Notes: generated from the sequence alone by a model not told the origin. DNA of 64,000 nucleotides from Epiperipatus broadwayi (GCA_028023455.1 JAQFVV010012477.1:5200751-5264750), one strand, 5' to 3'. Numbered from the stretch's first letter, positions 30,933 to 43,898 are shown. A program made the numbers and translations.

Positions 30933-31642
30933 GTGTAATTAGAGGGGAATTGAATACACTTTCAAGCTCTTTTTAACTGTCCACTCCATCATATATAACC
31001 GACACATATGACCACATACATATGAAAATACTAAATGATCTCTGACATATGTATTTCGTGCTGAACCAGCTATCATCAATTGATCCAGATCATCCTCTCA
31101 AACACTCATATACAATTACTACTCAGATTATCTTAAGATAACAAATTTTCAAACTTTAATGGACAGGCTACAATCCTCTTCACCCTCTAACTTTTCAGCA
31201 TCCATATTATTGAAAATCTGGTGATGGAATAGTCAAAACCCTTGTTAATGCCAATATTGTTATCATATCCATATTGATTTTAAACCACACTGATCTTTCA
31301 TATATAATAGGCATCAATAAGGGCTTTGAGCATTCCACAATCAGATTTTCAATAATATGGATGACTGAAAAGTTTGAGTATGGAAAAGATTAAAGCTTGT
31401 TTATTAAAGTTTAAAGATTTGTTATCTTAATATAAACTGAGCACTAATTATATATATATATATATATTTGAGGCAGATTATGATCTGGACCAACTGATAA
31501 GTGCTGGTACAGCATAAAATATGTATGTTGGAGATCATTTATGTGTTTTCACATATATGTGGTCATATGTGTCAGTTGTATAAGATGGAGTGGATAGGTG
31601 AAGAGAGCTTGAAAGTCTGTCTTTAAATCCCCTCTAATTACA
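30933..31642. mobile_element. Foldback (long inverted repeat) element, fullest copy
   Basis: The outer ends GTGTAATTAGAGGGG and CCCCTCTAATTACAT are inverted. Arms of about 300 bp (30933-31231 and about 31320-31642) share the family segments for TGATCCAGATCAT, TTTCAAACTTTAATGGACAGG and the CATATGTATTTC-CTGAACCAGC block. A centre of about 90 bp holds CATATCCATATTGAT. No protein is encoded. Interpreted as a non-autonomous foldback transposon or large MITE; the mobilising enzyme is unknown. Confidence 0.75.
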
Positions 31643-31722
31643 TATAAAGCAAAGTAATAAAGTCATCTGTTTTAAAAATCCTTTCTATCTTTCAAAATCA
31701 TTAATTACTTTTTTCAGATCTA

Positions 31723-31828
<106 letters not shown>

Positions 31829-31936
31829 ATCGAATGTACTGTTGTAAACTTGTAATATAATGTAATGGGTTGACGCTTTTTTTTTATGCAAAATAATAAG
31901 TGTAAAGAAAAGATAAAACATTTAAATAGTGTATTT

Positions 31937-32432
31937 ACTTTCAGATGACCCATCACTCTCCACTCTATCTAATATCACTGATACACTCAAGCACATATAT
32001 GCTGAAAAGATAAATAATCACCAATATACGTATTTCATGCTAAACCAGCATTCATCAGTTGGTCCAGATTATCGTCTCCCACACATATATACTATAAGTG
32101 CTCAGATATATATTAAGATAGACAATCTTCATACTTTAATGGACAGGCTCCAATCTACTACACCCTCCAACTCTTCAACCGTCCATCACGTTGAAGAGTT
32201 GGAGGGTGTAGTAGATTGAAGCCTGTCCATTAAAGTATGAAGATTGTCTATCTTAATATATGTCTGAGCACTTATAGTATATATGTGTGGGAGATGATAA
32301 TCTGGACCAACTGATGATTGCTGGTTTAGCATGAAATACGTATATTGGTGATTATTTATCTTTTCAGCATATATGTGCTTGAGTGTATCAGTGATATTAG
32401 ATAGAGTGGAGAGTGATGGGTCATCTGAAAGT
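31937..32432. mobile_element. Palindromic foldback element with 243-bp arms about 98% identical
   Basis: 31937-32179 is the reverse complement of 32190-32432, with four mismatches counted by eye and a 10-base spacer. It belongs to the same family as 30933-31642 (shares TTCATACTTTAATGGACAGG-type and TTTCATGCTAAACCAGCA segments) but lacks the centre and has different outer ends (ACTTTCAGATGACCC). The equal arm length and high identity imply a very recent origin or gene conversion between the arms. The 96-codon frame across it is not a gene. Confidence 0.9.
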
Positions 32433-33286
32433 CTGTGCTCATATACCCTATATTACATATATAGACACAGGTATATAATAAGCCTGTGTTTCAGTTATTA
32501 AATAGTGTATGTTTATTTAAGAGTAATCACTCATGGTCAGAACAAGTACAAAAAAAATATTATTGTTGTTGTTTATACTTATATATTTCTTAAAAATAGT
32601 ATCCAGGACCTCGTCTGAGCATTTTTATTGCATAGAATGTTAAGCTTCAGTTAACTATATGCAATAGTGCTTATTCCACCGCCCATTAACATACATTTTA
32701 AATTGTACTAAATAATATTTAGCAATAACAATTATTTAAATGCACCATACACATATTAAAATATTTATATAAATAAACAAGATTCAACATAAAACCCAAA
32801 CATGTACATGTAATAATATAACAGAAGCTGCAGCTATACTGTTGTTTTTTGAAAAAAAAAAAGAGAGATTTATTTAAGGTACTTAGTTGGACTGCAAATG
32901 ATTTTGTCTTGAATTATGTTTCAATATATTATCATCATAATCTTAAACTATTATTGATCCATTACAGGATAAAAGTCTCTTCAAGTTTAATCCATTTTCT
33001 TCAACTCATTGTCTCTTTTCTTTCCACCACACCAACAACCTTTTTTATTTTTTATCAATCTCACACATGGTTTGTTTTTAGGTCTTCTATAATCATTTGG
33101 GATTCAGTTTAAAGCTTTAAATCTCCATCTATTATTATCTATCATTTAGAAATATGTTAATCCCAGTGACATTTCAATCACTTAATTTTTTCAATGATGT
33201 CTTTTACATATATATGTCACTTTCAATTTTTTGTCTCTCCAATATACATATTGCTTTTTTGTTAAGTGTTAAAATTCCAGATCCAT
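32433..33286. other. AT-rich spacer
   Basis: No gene recognised. The 87-codon frame at 32849 lacks motifs and reads AT-rich hydrophobic codons. Confidence 0.5.
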
Positions 33287-33318
33287 AATGTAACGAGCAT
33301 AGACGTTCGTTACATTGT
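33287..33318. repeat. Short perfect hairpin before a poly(T) run
   Basis: AATGTAACGA and TCGTTACATT are 10-bp inverted arms around GCATAGACGT; a T-run of about 14 follows. This could be a terminal repeat remnant of a DNA transposon or an RNA hairpin; there is no further support. Confidence 0.5.
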
Positions 33319-33737
33319 TTTTTTTTTTTTTAAATTTATTAAACATGAAAGTAAATTAAAAAGTTCGCATTTAAAAAGTTTCTTTAAGAATTAAAAATTG
33401 AAATTAAATATCATCTTAAACTCTTATATATTAAATCGCACAGATAATGAAAAATTATTAAAATAAAACTTTATTAAAGAAAAAGTATTTTAAAACTAAA
33501 TTTTAAAAAGATTTGGAGATGAAATTATATCTTTAAATTTATCTTTAAATATATTTTTGATTTGGAAAACAGGTTAATTAATCAGAAATGGAAATGATTG
33601 TTAATTAGTTAAATGTAAACCAGCCTTCGGCATTTAAATGTAAAAACACCGGTCAGATAGGAAAACAATAGAAACTGTTAGCAAATAAGAAGAAATCCCT
33701 ATGGAATCGGACCGCAGCGAAAGGACCATCGCATCGG

Positions 33738-33778
33738 TGACGTAATGTAAATTCAATCCTTCACATTAATATAAAAGG
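33738..33778 (+). promoter_or_regulatory. Putative promoter: CRE-like site and TATA box
   Basis: TGACGTAA (33738-33745, CREB/ATF half-palindrome type) is followed by TATAAAAGG (33770-33778), a strong TATA box, in a patch visibly richer in G and C than its surroundings. A start site about 30 bp downstream would put transcription at about 33800, 45 bp before the ATG at 33844. TATA-like strings are common in AT-rich DNA, but the GG ending and position before an exon-like patch raise the odds. Confidence 0.4.
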
Positions 33779-33843
33779 AAAATTTGGAAATTATTAATCA
33801 GTGACTGGAAATTGATTATTACGATGTGACTATATGTAGTAGT

Positions 33844-34061
33844 ATGGAGTTGGAGGAATTGACAGACGCACGGTCAATTCTTTCAGCTGTTAAAGAAAGG
33901 AGAAATGAACTATCGTTTCCTACATTGAGGACCAACTAAATTAAAAAACCTCCGAATGAATAAATAAAACATCGGCTAAATGTATACCAATATCTTCAGG
34001 ACGGCGTGGGAATTCCCGTTCAAACTTACAAACGACAGATAAAGATGAACTGTTTAAAACC
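33844..34061 (+). pseudogene. Putative first exon of an unrecognised gene (two in-frame stops)
   Basis: One frame from ATG 33844 reads MELEELTDARSILSAVKERR, then continues past TAA at 33937 and 33961 into HRLNVYQYLQDGVGIPVQTY and KRQIKMNCLKP, reaching a splice-donor-like GTAAGA at 34062. The composition is less AT-rich than the surroundings. As it stands only a 31-codon peptide is open. Both stops could be one-base changes from CAA. It may be a decayed coding exon, a 5' UTR exon with a short upstream frame, or chance. No family recognised. Confidence 0.35.
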
Positions 34062-35362
34062 GTAAGAACTTTACAATTAATGAACATTAAGTTAAAAACT
34101 TTTCGTATTTAAAATAATTGCATTAGTTTCCTATCTGACTAAAGTAGTTAAAATGTTATTTGATGTATTTTTTATTTATTTGTAAAATCATTTCCATTTA
34201 TTTAATTTTGTTCTTTAAGTTTATTTATGATTTCTGTTTTCCGATAAATTAAAATATATCAATGTTAAACTTAAGTCGGGCGTGAATGGCTGTATAGATT
34301 TGTAAAGTTATATTAGGGGAGGGTAATCTTAGGTTATTTGTTTCGTGGTTAAATTGGGTCAATGGATTGGATATATTGGTGTGATTAGTAGATGTAATAT
34401 TGATTCGCTACGGGCAGAATCGCTTCCTACGCCGCACACTTCCGTTTGCCTATGGAAGGAATTATAAGTCGGATACCGCAGTTCCTTTCTATGGAGTTTT
34501 TTGTTTTATTGCTCTTCTTTGCAGATAGATGTAATATTCCTATCTCATGGGAAGCAATTTCTTCTCTTAACTTTTTGTGCTGCCGTATTGTATTACATTG
34601 AATACATCGATATATCAGATGAATTGATGCCAGTTTGACTACGAATTTTAACCTAAGGTTAAATAGGGATAGAATGTTTATTTTCAAAAGCAAATCTATA
34701 TGGTCTATTCATACTTGACCCTAAATAAAAATGCATTAAATTTAAGTTGTTTATAGACGCTTGCATGGATTGGTTATCGGTTAAGTATGTTTTGGGTTTT
34801 CATATTTGATCAAAATATATAGACATTCGATAAATAATGATACCTTACGGTGAGTATCTAAAAAGTATTTATTCGGATGTCTTTTAGTTATTGGTGACAA
34901 TGCAAGTATCTTATGGTGAATACTATTGGGTTAAGTATAAATTTCCCTCCGCAATTGTCAGTAATCAATAATTTTGTATTTTGATCGTTTATGTTTACTT
35001 TGAAATGTTTTTGACCGTGAAATCTATGTAACCGATCTATATTCAACATTATAAACAAGCTTTCATAAATTTATCTGTGCGAACTTAATTAAAATGTAAA
35101 ATTAGAATATAATAGTAATTAAATGTAAATTAAAGTCAAAAATCAAAGTTAAAAATAATGTTAAATGTTAAAATGTAAAACTAATACTAAAATAATTTTA
35201 AATCTTATATATATGTGCATAAATAAATGTTTGTATGCTAATTACTGGCAGTGGCTTATTTTATTTATTTTTTAATGTTGAAATCTAATTAGATAAGATA
35301 TGATATTATTAAATCTCTGCTACTCCCTGAGCTAGTGACATGGGCTAACGACCGGAACCAAT

Positions 35363-35528
35363 TTAAAAAAAAAAAAAAATTTTTTTTTTTTTACTTACGT
35401 ATCTGCCTACTCTATAAATTTTTCTAGGTTCAGATGCCTAGATGGCGCCCTGTAGTGCAGTTTACATTAAGTACTATTCCCCGGATCGTTACAATAATAA
35501 GAATTAGTAAAATATATCTTAGTGTGCT

Positions 35529-35598
<70 letters not shown>
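35363..35598. repeat. A/T homopolymer pair and (TC)n(TA)n microsatellite
   Basis: An A-run followed directly by a T-run (about 35363-35391) can form a hairpin. At 35529-35598 a (TC)n run passes into (TA)n. Between them lies CCTAGATGGCGCCCTGTAGTG, a GC-richer patch with a loose match to 38700-38740. Confidence 0.8.
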
Positions 35599-35602
<4 letters not shown>

Positions 35603-35813
35603 CGGGACAGCCTATTTGATAAGATTAGTTAAAAAAAGCTTTAATATTATTGATATTTGAAATTATTCCAAATTTATTTAGACTACATTTACATAGCATA
35701 AAATAGAAGTGCATGTACATATTGTGCCATTACAATTTAGTCAGTAGCTAAATTTGTAATAATGTGCATGAAAGAAAATGTGGAACAAAAATCATCATCA
35801 CATTTTTATATAG

Positions 35814-35897
35814 GAAAGGAAGCTGTAGGGCACCCAAGTTTAAACCCTACAGGATCAAGTTCCAAAAGCCTAAGACAGAAAGAGAGTGGGGGAAACA
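35814..35897 (+). other. Putative internal coding exon
   Basis: A pyrimidine-rich stretch ending in TATATAG precedes 35814. The open frame reads KGSCRAPKFKPYRIKFQKPK then TEREWGKQ, and is distinctly richer in G and C than the flanks. If exon 33844-34061 ends in phase 2, this exon keeps the frame (…LKP joined to KGSC…). The 3' boundary is unsure: GTTATG at 35898 is a weak donor, and the frame stays open to 35991. No family recognised. Confidence 0.35.
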
Positions 35898-36886
35898 GTT
35901 ATGTTCTTTATTTGTTTGTGTGTTGATAAAAACTCAAAAGGAAGTAGTACACACATTTAATTATTCAATAGTTATTTTTTTTGTTAAAAAGTAAGGTTAT
36001 AACACATATATAGGCAGTGTGTGTGTAAGCTATTTAGTTTGTCATTCTAACTTTGCAAATAATAACTTTCTTTAAAATTAGTCTACACTTTAAGCTAGAT
36101 TCTAATATTTTATTCTATTTCTATTTTTTTTTTCTATGATTATAGTTTGGGGTTTGAAAGTTAAGGATTTAATTTTAGATATTAAAATTATAATTTCTGA
36201 AAAGCATTCAGATTATTTTAATGGGCCAGTTTTATAAATGATTTGAATGAGAGTGTGTGTACATTGCATAAATAAATCTACAGTTATTACATATTGAAAA
36301 AGAAAAAGAAGAAAATCTGTTAAATTATTATTTTTTTTTACTCAACAATTTTGTGTTATAAAGATTGGTTGTTTTTCTGTTAAAGCATAGACGATGTGAG
36401 AACTCTAATTTAGGGTCTTCTCATCAAGATCAAAAAGAACTTTCAGGTGTGATATTTTGTGACAGATATGTGAAAAAAAAAGGATTAAAACAATGTTACT
36501 TCAAAACAGGATTAATCTGAATAATCAAGATAGTGTGATTTTTCATATGTTTCTGGAAAAGGTCACACTGTGAATCTAAAAATGAGTTTGAGTTAGCTGA
36601 AAATAAAGGGGGAAAATCAAGTATAAAACCAGTCTGAAAAATCAGTTAAAAAGTGATTTTAAAAATATTGAAACTAAGGACAGACAAGTGTTTTAATTCT
36701 GCCAGATATCAATTTAAAATCAATTTTTTTAATATAAAGTTTTTTTTGTTGAAGATTGAACACAGAATGGCAGGTTAAAAAATATATAGATTTCATCTTA
36801 GGCTTTTTTTGACCCCCAGAGGTAGCATATTATATAAAAATTGTCTTGTCTGAAATTAAAATATTCTACATCTGATGACTGATTGA

Positions 36887-37255
36887 AAGAAATGTGATAT
36901 TTTAAGTAAAAAAAGAAACATTCACCTGCATTTGAAAGCTGAAGGAAAGGAAATTAATCTACTAATAAGTATTGAATCAGCTAGTCCAGTTATTCCAGTG
37001 ACTGAATTTAAACCCAAGAAAATTTATAAATCTGAGAACAACTGATATACTCTATTAGAAGAATTATGCTTAACAAGGAAGGGAAGAAAGAGTTCTAGTG
37101 CCAAATAATTCCCACTGAAGCAAATAATATCACCATCATCAGCACCATTAAAGAATTATAAGCCTCAAGAACAGAAACAGTTCCAGGAAACTGCATAAAT
37201 TGTTTGCTGCAAAAGTATAGACATTGAACAAGCTAAGTTTGAACTCTTGGGACTG
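36887..37255 (+). pseudogene. Exon-like open stretch with three in-frame stops
   Basis: One frame of 123 codons contains HLHLKAEGKEINLLISIESA, SPVIPVTEFKPKKIYKSENN, TLLEELCLTRKGRKSSSAK and IDIEQAKFELLGL, with stops TGA 37043, TAA 37106 and TAA 37196. That is far fewer stops than expected in DNA this AT-rich, and the amino-acid mix is protein-like. It ends at a GTAATA donor-like site, phase 0. Either a decayed exon or a lucky open stretch; no family recognised. Confidence 0.3.
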
Positions 37256-39724
37256 GTAATATGAATTTTTGTTATCTATTTTCTTTTTATGATATCAAAG
37301 ACTATTCGTAACATTTTAGAGATGAAGTTTTATTTTTTTTTCTTAGAACTTTAAAACAACCATAATCGATTGAAACCAAAAATTTCTTCAATAATAATAG
37401 CTATAACCTTGAGTAATAATTTTATGTATGCTAAAACTATTATACCCCACTTATTAATGAAGTTTATTTTCTAAAGGGTATTATTGTATATGAATCTAAA
37501 GTTATGAAATGTTATTAATATGTAAAATAGTTTTTTTGTACTATTATTTTGTTTTTAAATAATATTTTGGTTATTACAGGAATAAACACACACATACACA
37601 GTAATATAACCATACTTGCCACCTGTATATGATGTTGTATGGATGTGAAAAAAAATAGATAGCTTCTAAAATATTAGATTATGTTTGTTTTGATTTAAAG
37701 AATACCGATCTCAAATCTTAGAAGTGAAGGGGAGAAATAATTTAAAAACTTGTTTCTGGAAATCTTGCTCTTTCAATTCTACTAACATTTTTTTTCTCCT
37801 TAATCATTCTACTTTACATGTTAGATTATAAAAGTATGTGTGCAAAAGAGTGTTTATTTTTTTTTTTTATGAAATATTTTTCTTGTGGAGAGAAAACTTT
37901 AGCAAATTTGGTATCCAATTTTATATACATTATATCTTTGATGGGAAAGGGGGAAGAACTTAAAATTAATCTTATGATTGCCATATAATCAATTATTATT
38001 ATTATTATTAGTCATATAAATTCTTAGTTTTATCTTTAAATTGTTTGTATATGTTAGTAATGCACTAATAAATGTTAATTTGTTTTATTAAATGAGGCGT
38101 ATGTTTTCATTAAGGTATTCTTTATTAGTTGTGATCATTCATCATCAATGGTGAACATTAATTGTTTATGTTCCAATTAGATTTACTAAGATTAACCAAT
38201 AGTTATAAATTTCTTTAGAACTAAATTTTAGGTTAGGCTTGGTTCTAAAGCTGTGGTTTGAACTATTATCATTATCATCATCATCATCATCATCACGTTT
38301 TAATTAATGAGCTAGATAAATATTTAAAGGCCATAAATAAATAGTAATTTCATGGTATTTAGTTGACATTCGTGAATCATTATAATAACCACCATTCCAT
38401 CATCTACATCATGCAAGGATGAGTGAATTGCCATCCTAAATTAATAGTATAATATGAGCTAGTAAAACTTATAAAGTTATTGAAAACGCATTTATTATGT
38501 TAAGATCTAGGAGATGATTTCTGTCTGATGAATTTTATATACTCCACTTTAGTTTAAAGATGTTTTATGTTTACCTAAATGTTAATGCATATAGTGATAT
38601 GGGTCTAAAAGCAAAATCCTCCATTTTTGTTAGAAATAAAGTACCAAAAGGGATTCAAACCCAGTACATGTGAAAAGGTTATAAGATATAACTGTGTCTA
38701 GGTTCAGATAATCTAGTGGCACCCTGCTAGACCATATTCACTTGTTATTCACTTAAATGTGCACTTGACATCAAACCAAAAGATGAAAGTGGGTAAAATC
38801 TACTGTTGGATTTATTGAGAAGATATTTTATTGAGTTACCAGTGTACTCACCCACTTGATGTTATTTCCTGAGTTATAATAGTTTGTCCTTAATAATTTG
38901 TTTATAGTTTCTACTTGTTTATTGATGATACAATGGCTGCCTAACTAGGGTTTAAAATAGGCCAGATACCAGATAACTGAAATGACTAGTCTCCAAGCAT
39001 TATTGTTTCTAATTATTGATATTATTATATCATCTTTAAAAATCTTAAGTAGAATTGATGAATTAAGCCACCGATATTTTGATTGCTAATTAATATTTTG
39101 ATCATTAATAAATTTCAATGACTATTATAGTTACAACTTATGAGTCTTCTTAATATGTTTGAGATAAGCATAATTAATCTTTTATTCAGCTACAATGCCT
39201 TCTGACTCAGATTGTGCTCTAATGGTAATATTTGGATCTATTTGATCTACTTTATTAAGTTACAATGGATACCCAACTGGGGCATGATATATTACCATAT
39301 ACCTGAGAAAAGTAGTCTATAGAGTGATGGGAGATGTGTGGTTAAAAAGAAAGGAATTTTTTTTTTCAGTGAAATTTGTATATGATGATGTTTAATATGA
39401 TTTAATTTTTCATTGATGATGATAAAATGGGTACAGCCATAAAATAGCTTAGTTTTGTTTTTCTCAATTTTGAAAATAGATGTATATCACAACTTAAGAT
39501 AGTACTTGAATTTTTATATAATATATATTAGTATTAAATGATAAAATTGATTGATATTTACTTTTAAATTATCGATGTATGTTATGAGTTTAATAAACTG
39601 ATTGATATATAGAATGTGTGTACTTCTTGACTCTCAGTATCCAAAAGAAAAGTTTTTTTTTTGTATATATATATGTTGTTTCTTTATGTTCATTTTCATG
39701 TTATGTTTTTTTTTTTTACTTCAG

Positions 39725-40139
39725 GGGAATAGCTACCAACTTGCAGAAAAAGCAATGGTTGCAGATCCATAACTTGGACAATTTATTTTCATTATTTCCA
39801 AACTTTTAATATAGAAAATGTATATTACATTTGAAAATCAGGCATTGTCTACACCTCTTAATACTTCAAGGATCTGAAGATCTGGAAACATTATTAAAAA
39901 TGAATTCATTCTCCATTCAATTGAATATTGATAAGAAGTCATTAGTAACCTGCCATTTGACATCAGTTTCATATGTTGTTTATGTAGTTGATAAAGAAAT
40001 TTACCATTTAATTAAAGAACTTTAGAGATATATATTACCTCATATGGATAATGTCACAAGTCAGAACTTTCTAAGCAAATGGAAGTGTACGCATTATGAG
40101 ACTATTAAGGCACAAATATTTTAAATAAAAAGCTAGTTG
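39725..40139 (+). other. Putative terminal exon with poly(A) signal
   Basis: A T-rich tract ending ACTTCAG (a good acceptor) precedes 39725. The frame reads GNSYQLAEKAMVADP and stops at TAA 39770-39772. A long stretch without further coding sense follows, with AATAAA at 40134-40139. Joined in phase 0 to the stretch ending FELLGL at 37255, it would form a C-terminus. Support is from splice-like context only. Confidence 0.35.
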
Positions 40140-42775
40140 CTGCCTATTGTAGAAAAAATATATAATTTTTATGTGCTTGATTTCAGATTATCTTTGCAAT
40201 TTACTTCTACTAGTAAGATTTCTTTATTATAAACACTAATTATTTAAAAAGGATTATTTAAAGTTAAAAAGATTGCCACATAGTAATATAAAAATTTTTT
40301 TTTTTCAGCATAATTTCTCCAAGATCTATCTTAGTTTTTCCCAATAAGTGTGATATAGTGAAAGTATACAGCCAGAAAAATATTTTTTTTCATTATTATA
40401 TTAATGTGTGAAAACAGATGATTGCTGAGAAATATTTATCATATTATACAGTTGTTAATTGATTCTTTGGAAAAATTTTTTTTACTGAAGATTAAAAGTG
40501 AAAGTATTTGAAAGGAAAACTGCTATTAAAAATAGATATGTGGAAGACATTGTTTGGAGCTATATGTTCAATGTAAAATAATACAAACAATAATATAAAA
40601 ATTGCAATGAATTTTAAGCATTCACAGGTTTGCACCTTATAATTCATGCAATATCCTCATCAATATGGCCAAAACCTCGTGTTTATATCTAAAAACACGT
40701 AAACAAATACTATTAAAAACTTTAAATCATGAATTATTATTATGTACAATGGATATTTAAGCATTGATTTTATCATAATAGTTGTTTTCAAAAGTACAAT
40801 CTATTTTCAAAAATATAATCTCAAATCTCTCATAGAAATGTAAAATTTTAGTAGTTATTTAAAAATGCTCTTAGATTTATATATTGTAGAAAATAATTTA
40901 TTTTAATTATAATTGTTTGTTAACATTTAATATATATATACACATTTCTTCATAATATTAAAATAATCTCTGCAATTTGAATAAGCATGCCATAAATAGA
41001 ACTGATTCAAATCTTCTTTAGTACATTAAGTAACTTGAGTATTTGACCTCTCTGTTTACTCCTGTCATCAGTGGCTGACAGGCTCCCAAATAAATTTGGA
41101 ACAAAATAATTTGGCATCATAGCATGCACTCCTCCCTTTCCCCAATCAATTGGACTATTTGGTATATTATAATTTGATATTTTAATTGGAGTAGACACTT
41201 AAAAAAGGAAACATTGCAATAAATTTGATGATTTGGAGTAAAAAAAAGCAATAAAATGTGTACCTGGAAAAAAAAAAAAAAACTTATTTTTTTGGGCATC
41301 AGATCATTTACAAATCTGATAAAAAATTTGTTTCAGATAAAATTATATAAACAAAAGTTGCCTTTGTTCATTTTATATAATGTGTCTTCAAGCATTCTTT
41401 TGCATTGTAAATCTATCTCTTAAAAGATTCAAATGGCAACTCCTTTCTATTAAAAAAAGGAACAATTACAGCTGTAGTATTTTCTAATCAATTACTAGTT
41501 TAATTCAGACAAATCTTTAGGAGTCTAAGTGGCTATCCAAGCTCGTAAAGTTGATGAAACTAGGCGACTAATATCATGTGTATATAGATTTTTATTTTCA
41601 GGTGGGGCGAAAAAACCCCAAATTGATAAAATAAACATTGCGGTGTCTTAGATGATGAAAAAGTTCAAATAAATAAATATGGTAATAGTCAAAATATGAA
41701 AAAGTCATAAACTTTTATTAGGAATATTAATTCACAAAATTAAGTAAATGACAATTTTATTCTGAGAATGCTTAAATAAAGTACTATTCTTAGTTGATGA
41801 GTTTGTGTTGAAATAGTTGTATATAAAAAATATGAGAAAATTTCTTTCCCCAAAAGATTAAAAACCAAGAAAGAAGATCAATACATCAATTAATTGATAT
41901 CCCACGAATAGTAAACTTATGTAAATTACTTACTGATCAAGAACGAAATGGTCAAGCAAGAACCATGCCTGAAAGTAGCCCTATTGTGAGTGCTGATTAC
42001 TAAATGTAAAAGTATAAATACTATCAAAGAGGATGGGTGACTCCATTCACAACAGTTAGTTTCCAATAGTTATTCAAAAATATTTACTTGGAAAAATAAA
42101 TTCCTTTAAGTAAAATCAATTTTTAAGAATTTAATAATATTAAATAAAAAAAAAGAAAAAAGAAAATTTTGTCATTCATGTGAAACTTCATTGCTAATAA
42201 ATAATATTTACATACTGTTGATCTTTTATTAGTGAAAGTGGGTATAATTTTTTTTTTCAAACCACCATTCTCAAAGATATTCTACTGGCAAATAGATTTT
42301 TAAAAAATGACTGTTTTTGCTGGTAGGATAATGAAATAAGCAAACTATTGTTGACCCAAAAAGAAAACTTCACATAAACCTGCAAAAGAAGTTTAGTGCT
42401 GCCATAGAAACCCACCAACTTCAGTAGCAACTTATAAGCTTCAGAAAAACCATACAAACTTCATATAAGACCCTCAATTTTTGAATGTCTGTATTAAAAT
42501 TTCTAGTTTCAGTAATAAACAAACTTCCAGCCTGAAAACTCCATACTGAAAAAAAGATTACTTATTAGAAGATTAGCTATTCAGATGACAACAATGACAA
42601 CTGACTTGGAGCCATTATTCAAACTTGCTAGACAAGCCTACAGACTAAAGTATTAAGGTCAGGTAATTTGAAGTCCATGTGCTAAAAGATATGAAAAGTA
42701 TACCATCTAGTTTGATTTCATTAGGTCCTGATAAAATACGTTTAATATCATTCAGGCAGCATCTAAACTTTTAAA
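40140..42775. other. AT-rich spacer
   Basis: No gene or structured repeat recognised. The short frames at 41007-41299 and 42257 have no motif. Confidence 0.5.
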
Positions 42776-43317
42776 TAAATTTATGAACCTTACCTTCAAA
42801 TAATGGACTAGTCCAGATTTCTTCTTATCTTGATTGGATCATGCAGTCATTGTCACGGACCAATGGACATACATATAGATAATACATGTCCAATGGCAAA
42901 AATGGCCAATAGGCCATGATGCATAGTCAATCTGATTGTTTCCATTATGTATGAAGATCTGGCCATAAATAGTCAATCCATTAGCAGGTAAGGTCAGACA
43001 GTATTTGCCAAGTATGTTAATTGTTCATTATATGGTTAATGCAGTTAGGAAAGTCTATGTTCAGGGCTGGAAGTTACTAGAACCTAAATCAGACACAAGG
43101 CAAATAGTCATAGTACAGCTGGAAGTGATAGGTAAACTTATATGGGCACCAGAAATCCCTTCTACAATTGCACAGCAATTAGTCTATATCTATCTAACAG
43201 TATCAGGCAAAGGTACAACATTATACAAAGTGTAAATATGCAATCTATATTAATAAATATATTTAAGTATATTTTATAAGTTTGTGCATATATAATAATT
43301 CACCCATAAACACAACA
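42776..43317 (+). repeat. 5' LTR
   Basis: Matches 45092-45648 along its whole length with scattered substitutions and small indels. The exact left border is eroded: the TG start of the right LTR is not preserved. The right border is at CACAACA. Confidence 0.7.
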
Positions 43318-43486
43318 GATATGACACAGTTGACAAAATAATTTTTTTCCCCACAGCTGAAACAATTTAAAATAACAAAGTTTTGCCCCTGCGCATCATT
43401 AGATCTTTGTCAATAATCTCAAAAAATTGACAGCTAATGCATCATTATTAGTGCATCAAAAAAAAAAAAAAAAAATTAAAAATCAA

Positions 43487-43744
43487 ATGTGAGTGGTTAC
43501 TCATAAATTGTTAATAGAATTGAGTCTTTTCATTCTAATGGCAGAAAAAAGAAAAATCAAAATGGCTATAATTGCCTTGTTAGAAGAGTTCAATCTGGCT
43601 GATCCTAAAAATTGGCCAACCTACAAGTGTTGCTTTCTAATCAAATCAAAAAGGCTGACAAAATTAGCCATACTGGTCTTGGTCATCCGATTTCATATAT
43701 ACAAGATTCTTCAAGAACAGGCAGCCCCCCATGATTGTAGCTAA
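43487..43744 (+). pseudogene. LTR-element gag-like N-terminal fragment
   Basis: The frame reads MAEKRKIKMA, then EEFNLADPKNWPTYKCCFLI. A short acidic-aromatic FxLxDPxNWPxYKxxF opening is typical of gag/capsid starts of Ty3-like elements in animals. It lies about 210 bp after the left LTR, as expected. The frame breaks after about 83 codons, just before a 72-bp tandem duplication (43752-43898). Confidence 0.5.
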
Positions 43745-43751
43745 TCTTGAA

Positions 43752-43898
43752 TTTGACAATGCATGGTCTCTACTGACAAACTTTTTTTTGCCAAAAATCC
43801 TAAATAGTAATGCAAAGATATCACTTGACAATGCATGGTCTCTACTGACAAACTTTTTTCGCCCAAAATCCTAAATAGTATTGCAAAGATATCACTTT
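43752..43898. repeat. 72-bp tandem duplication inside the LTR element
   Basis: TTGACAATGCATGGTCTCTA and the sequence after it to GCAAAGATATCA occur twice in a row with few differences, showing a local duplication after the element began to decay. Confidence 0.85.

Noticed and set aside
36380-36886. Upstream extension of the exon-like stretch in other frames
   Set aside because: Stop density in every frame (about one per 9-11 codons) equals that expected from base composition.
33844-37255. An altered nuclear code in which TAA means Gln
   Set aside because: Several exon-like frames read well with Gln at TAA, but TGA also interrupts them, the intact transposase gene has no internal TAA, and stop density elsewhere is at the AT-rich background. 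Pseudogene decay or chance is simpler.
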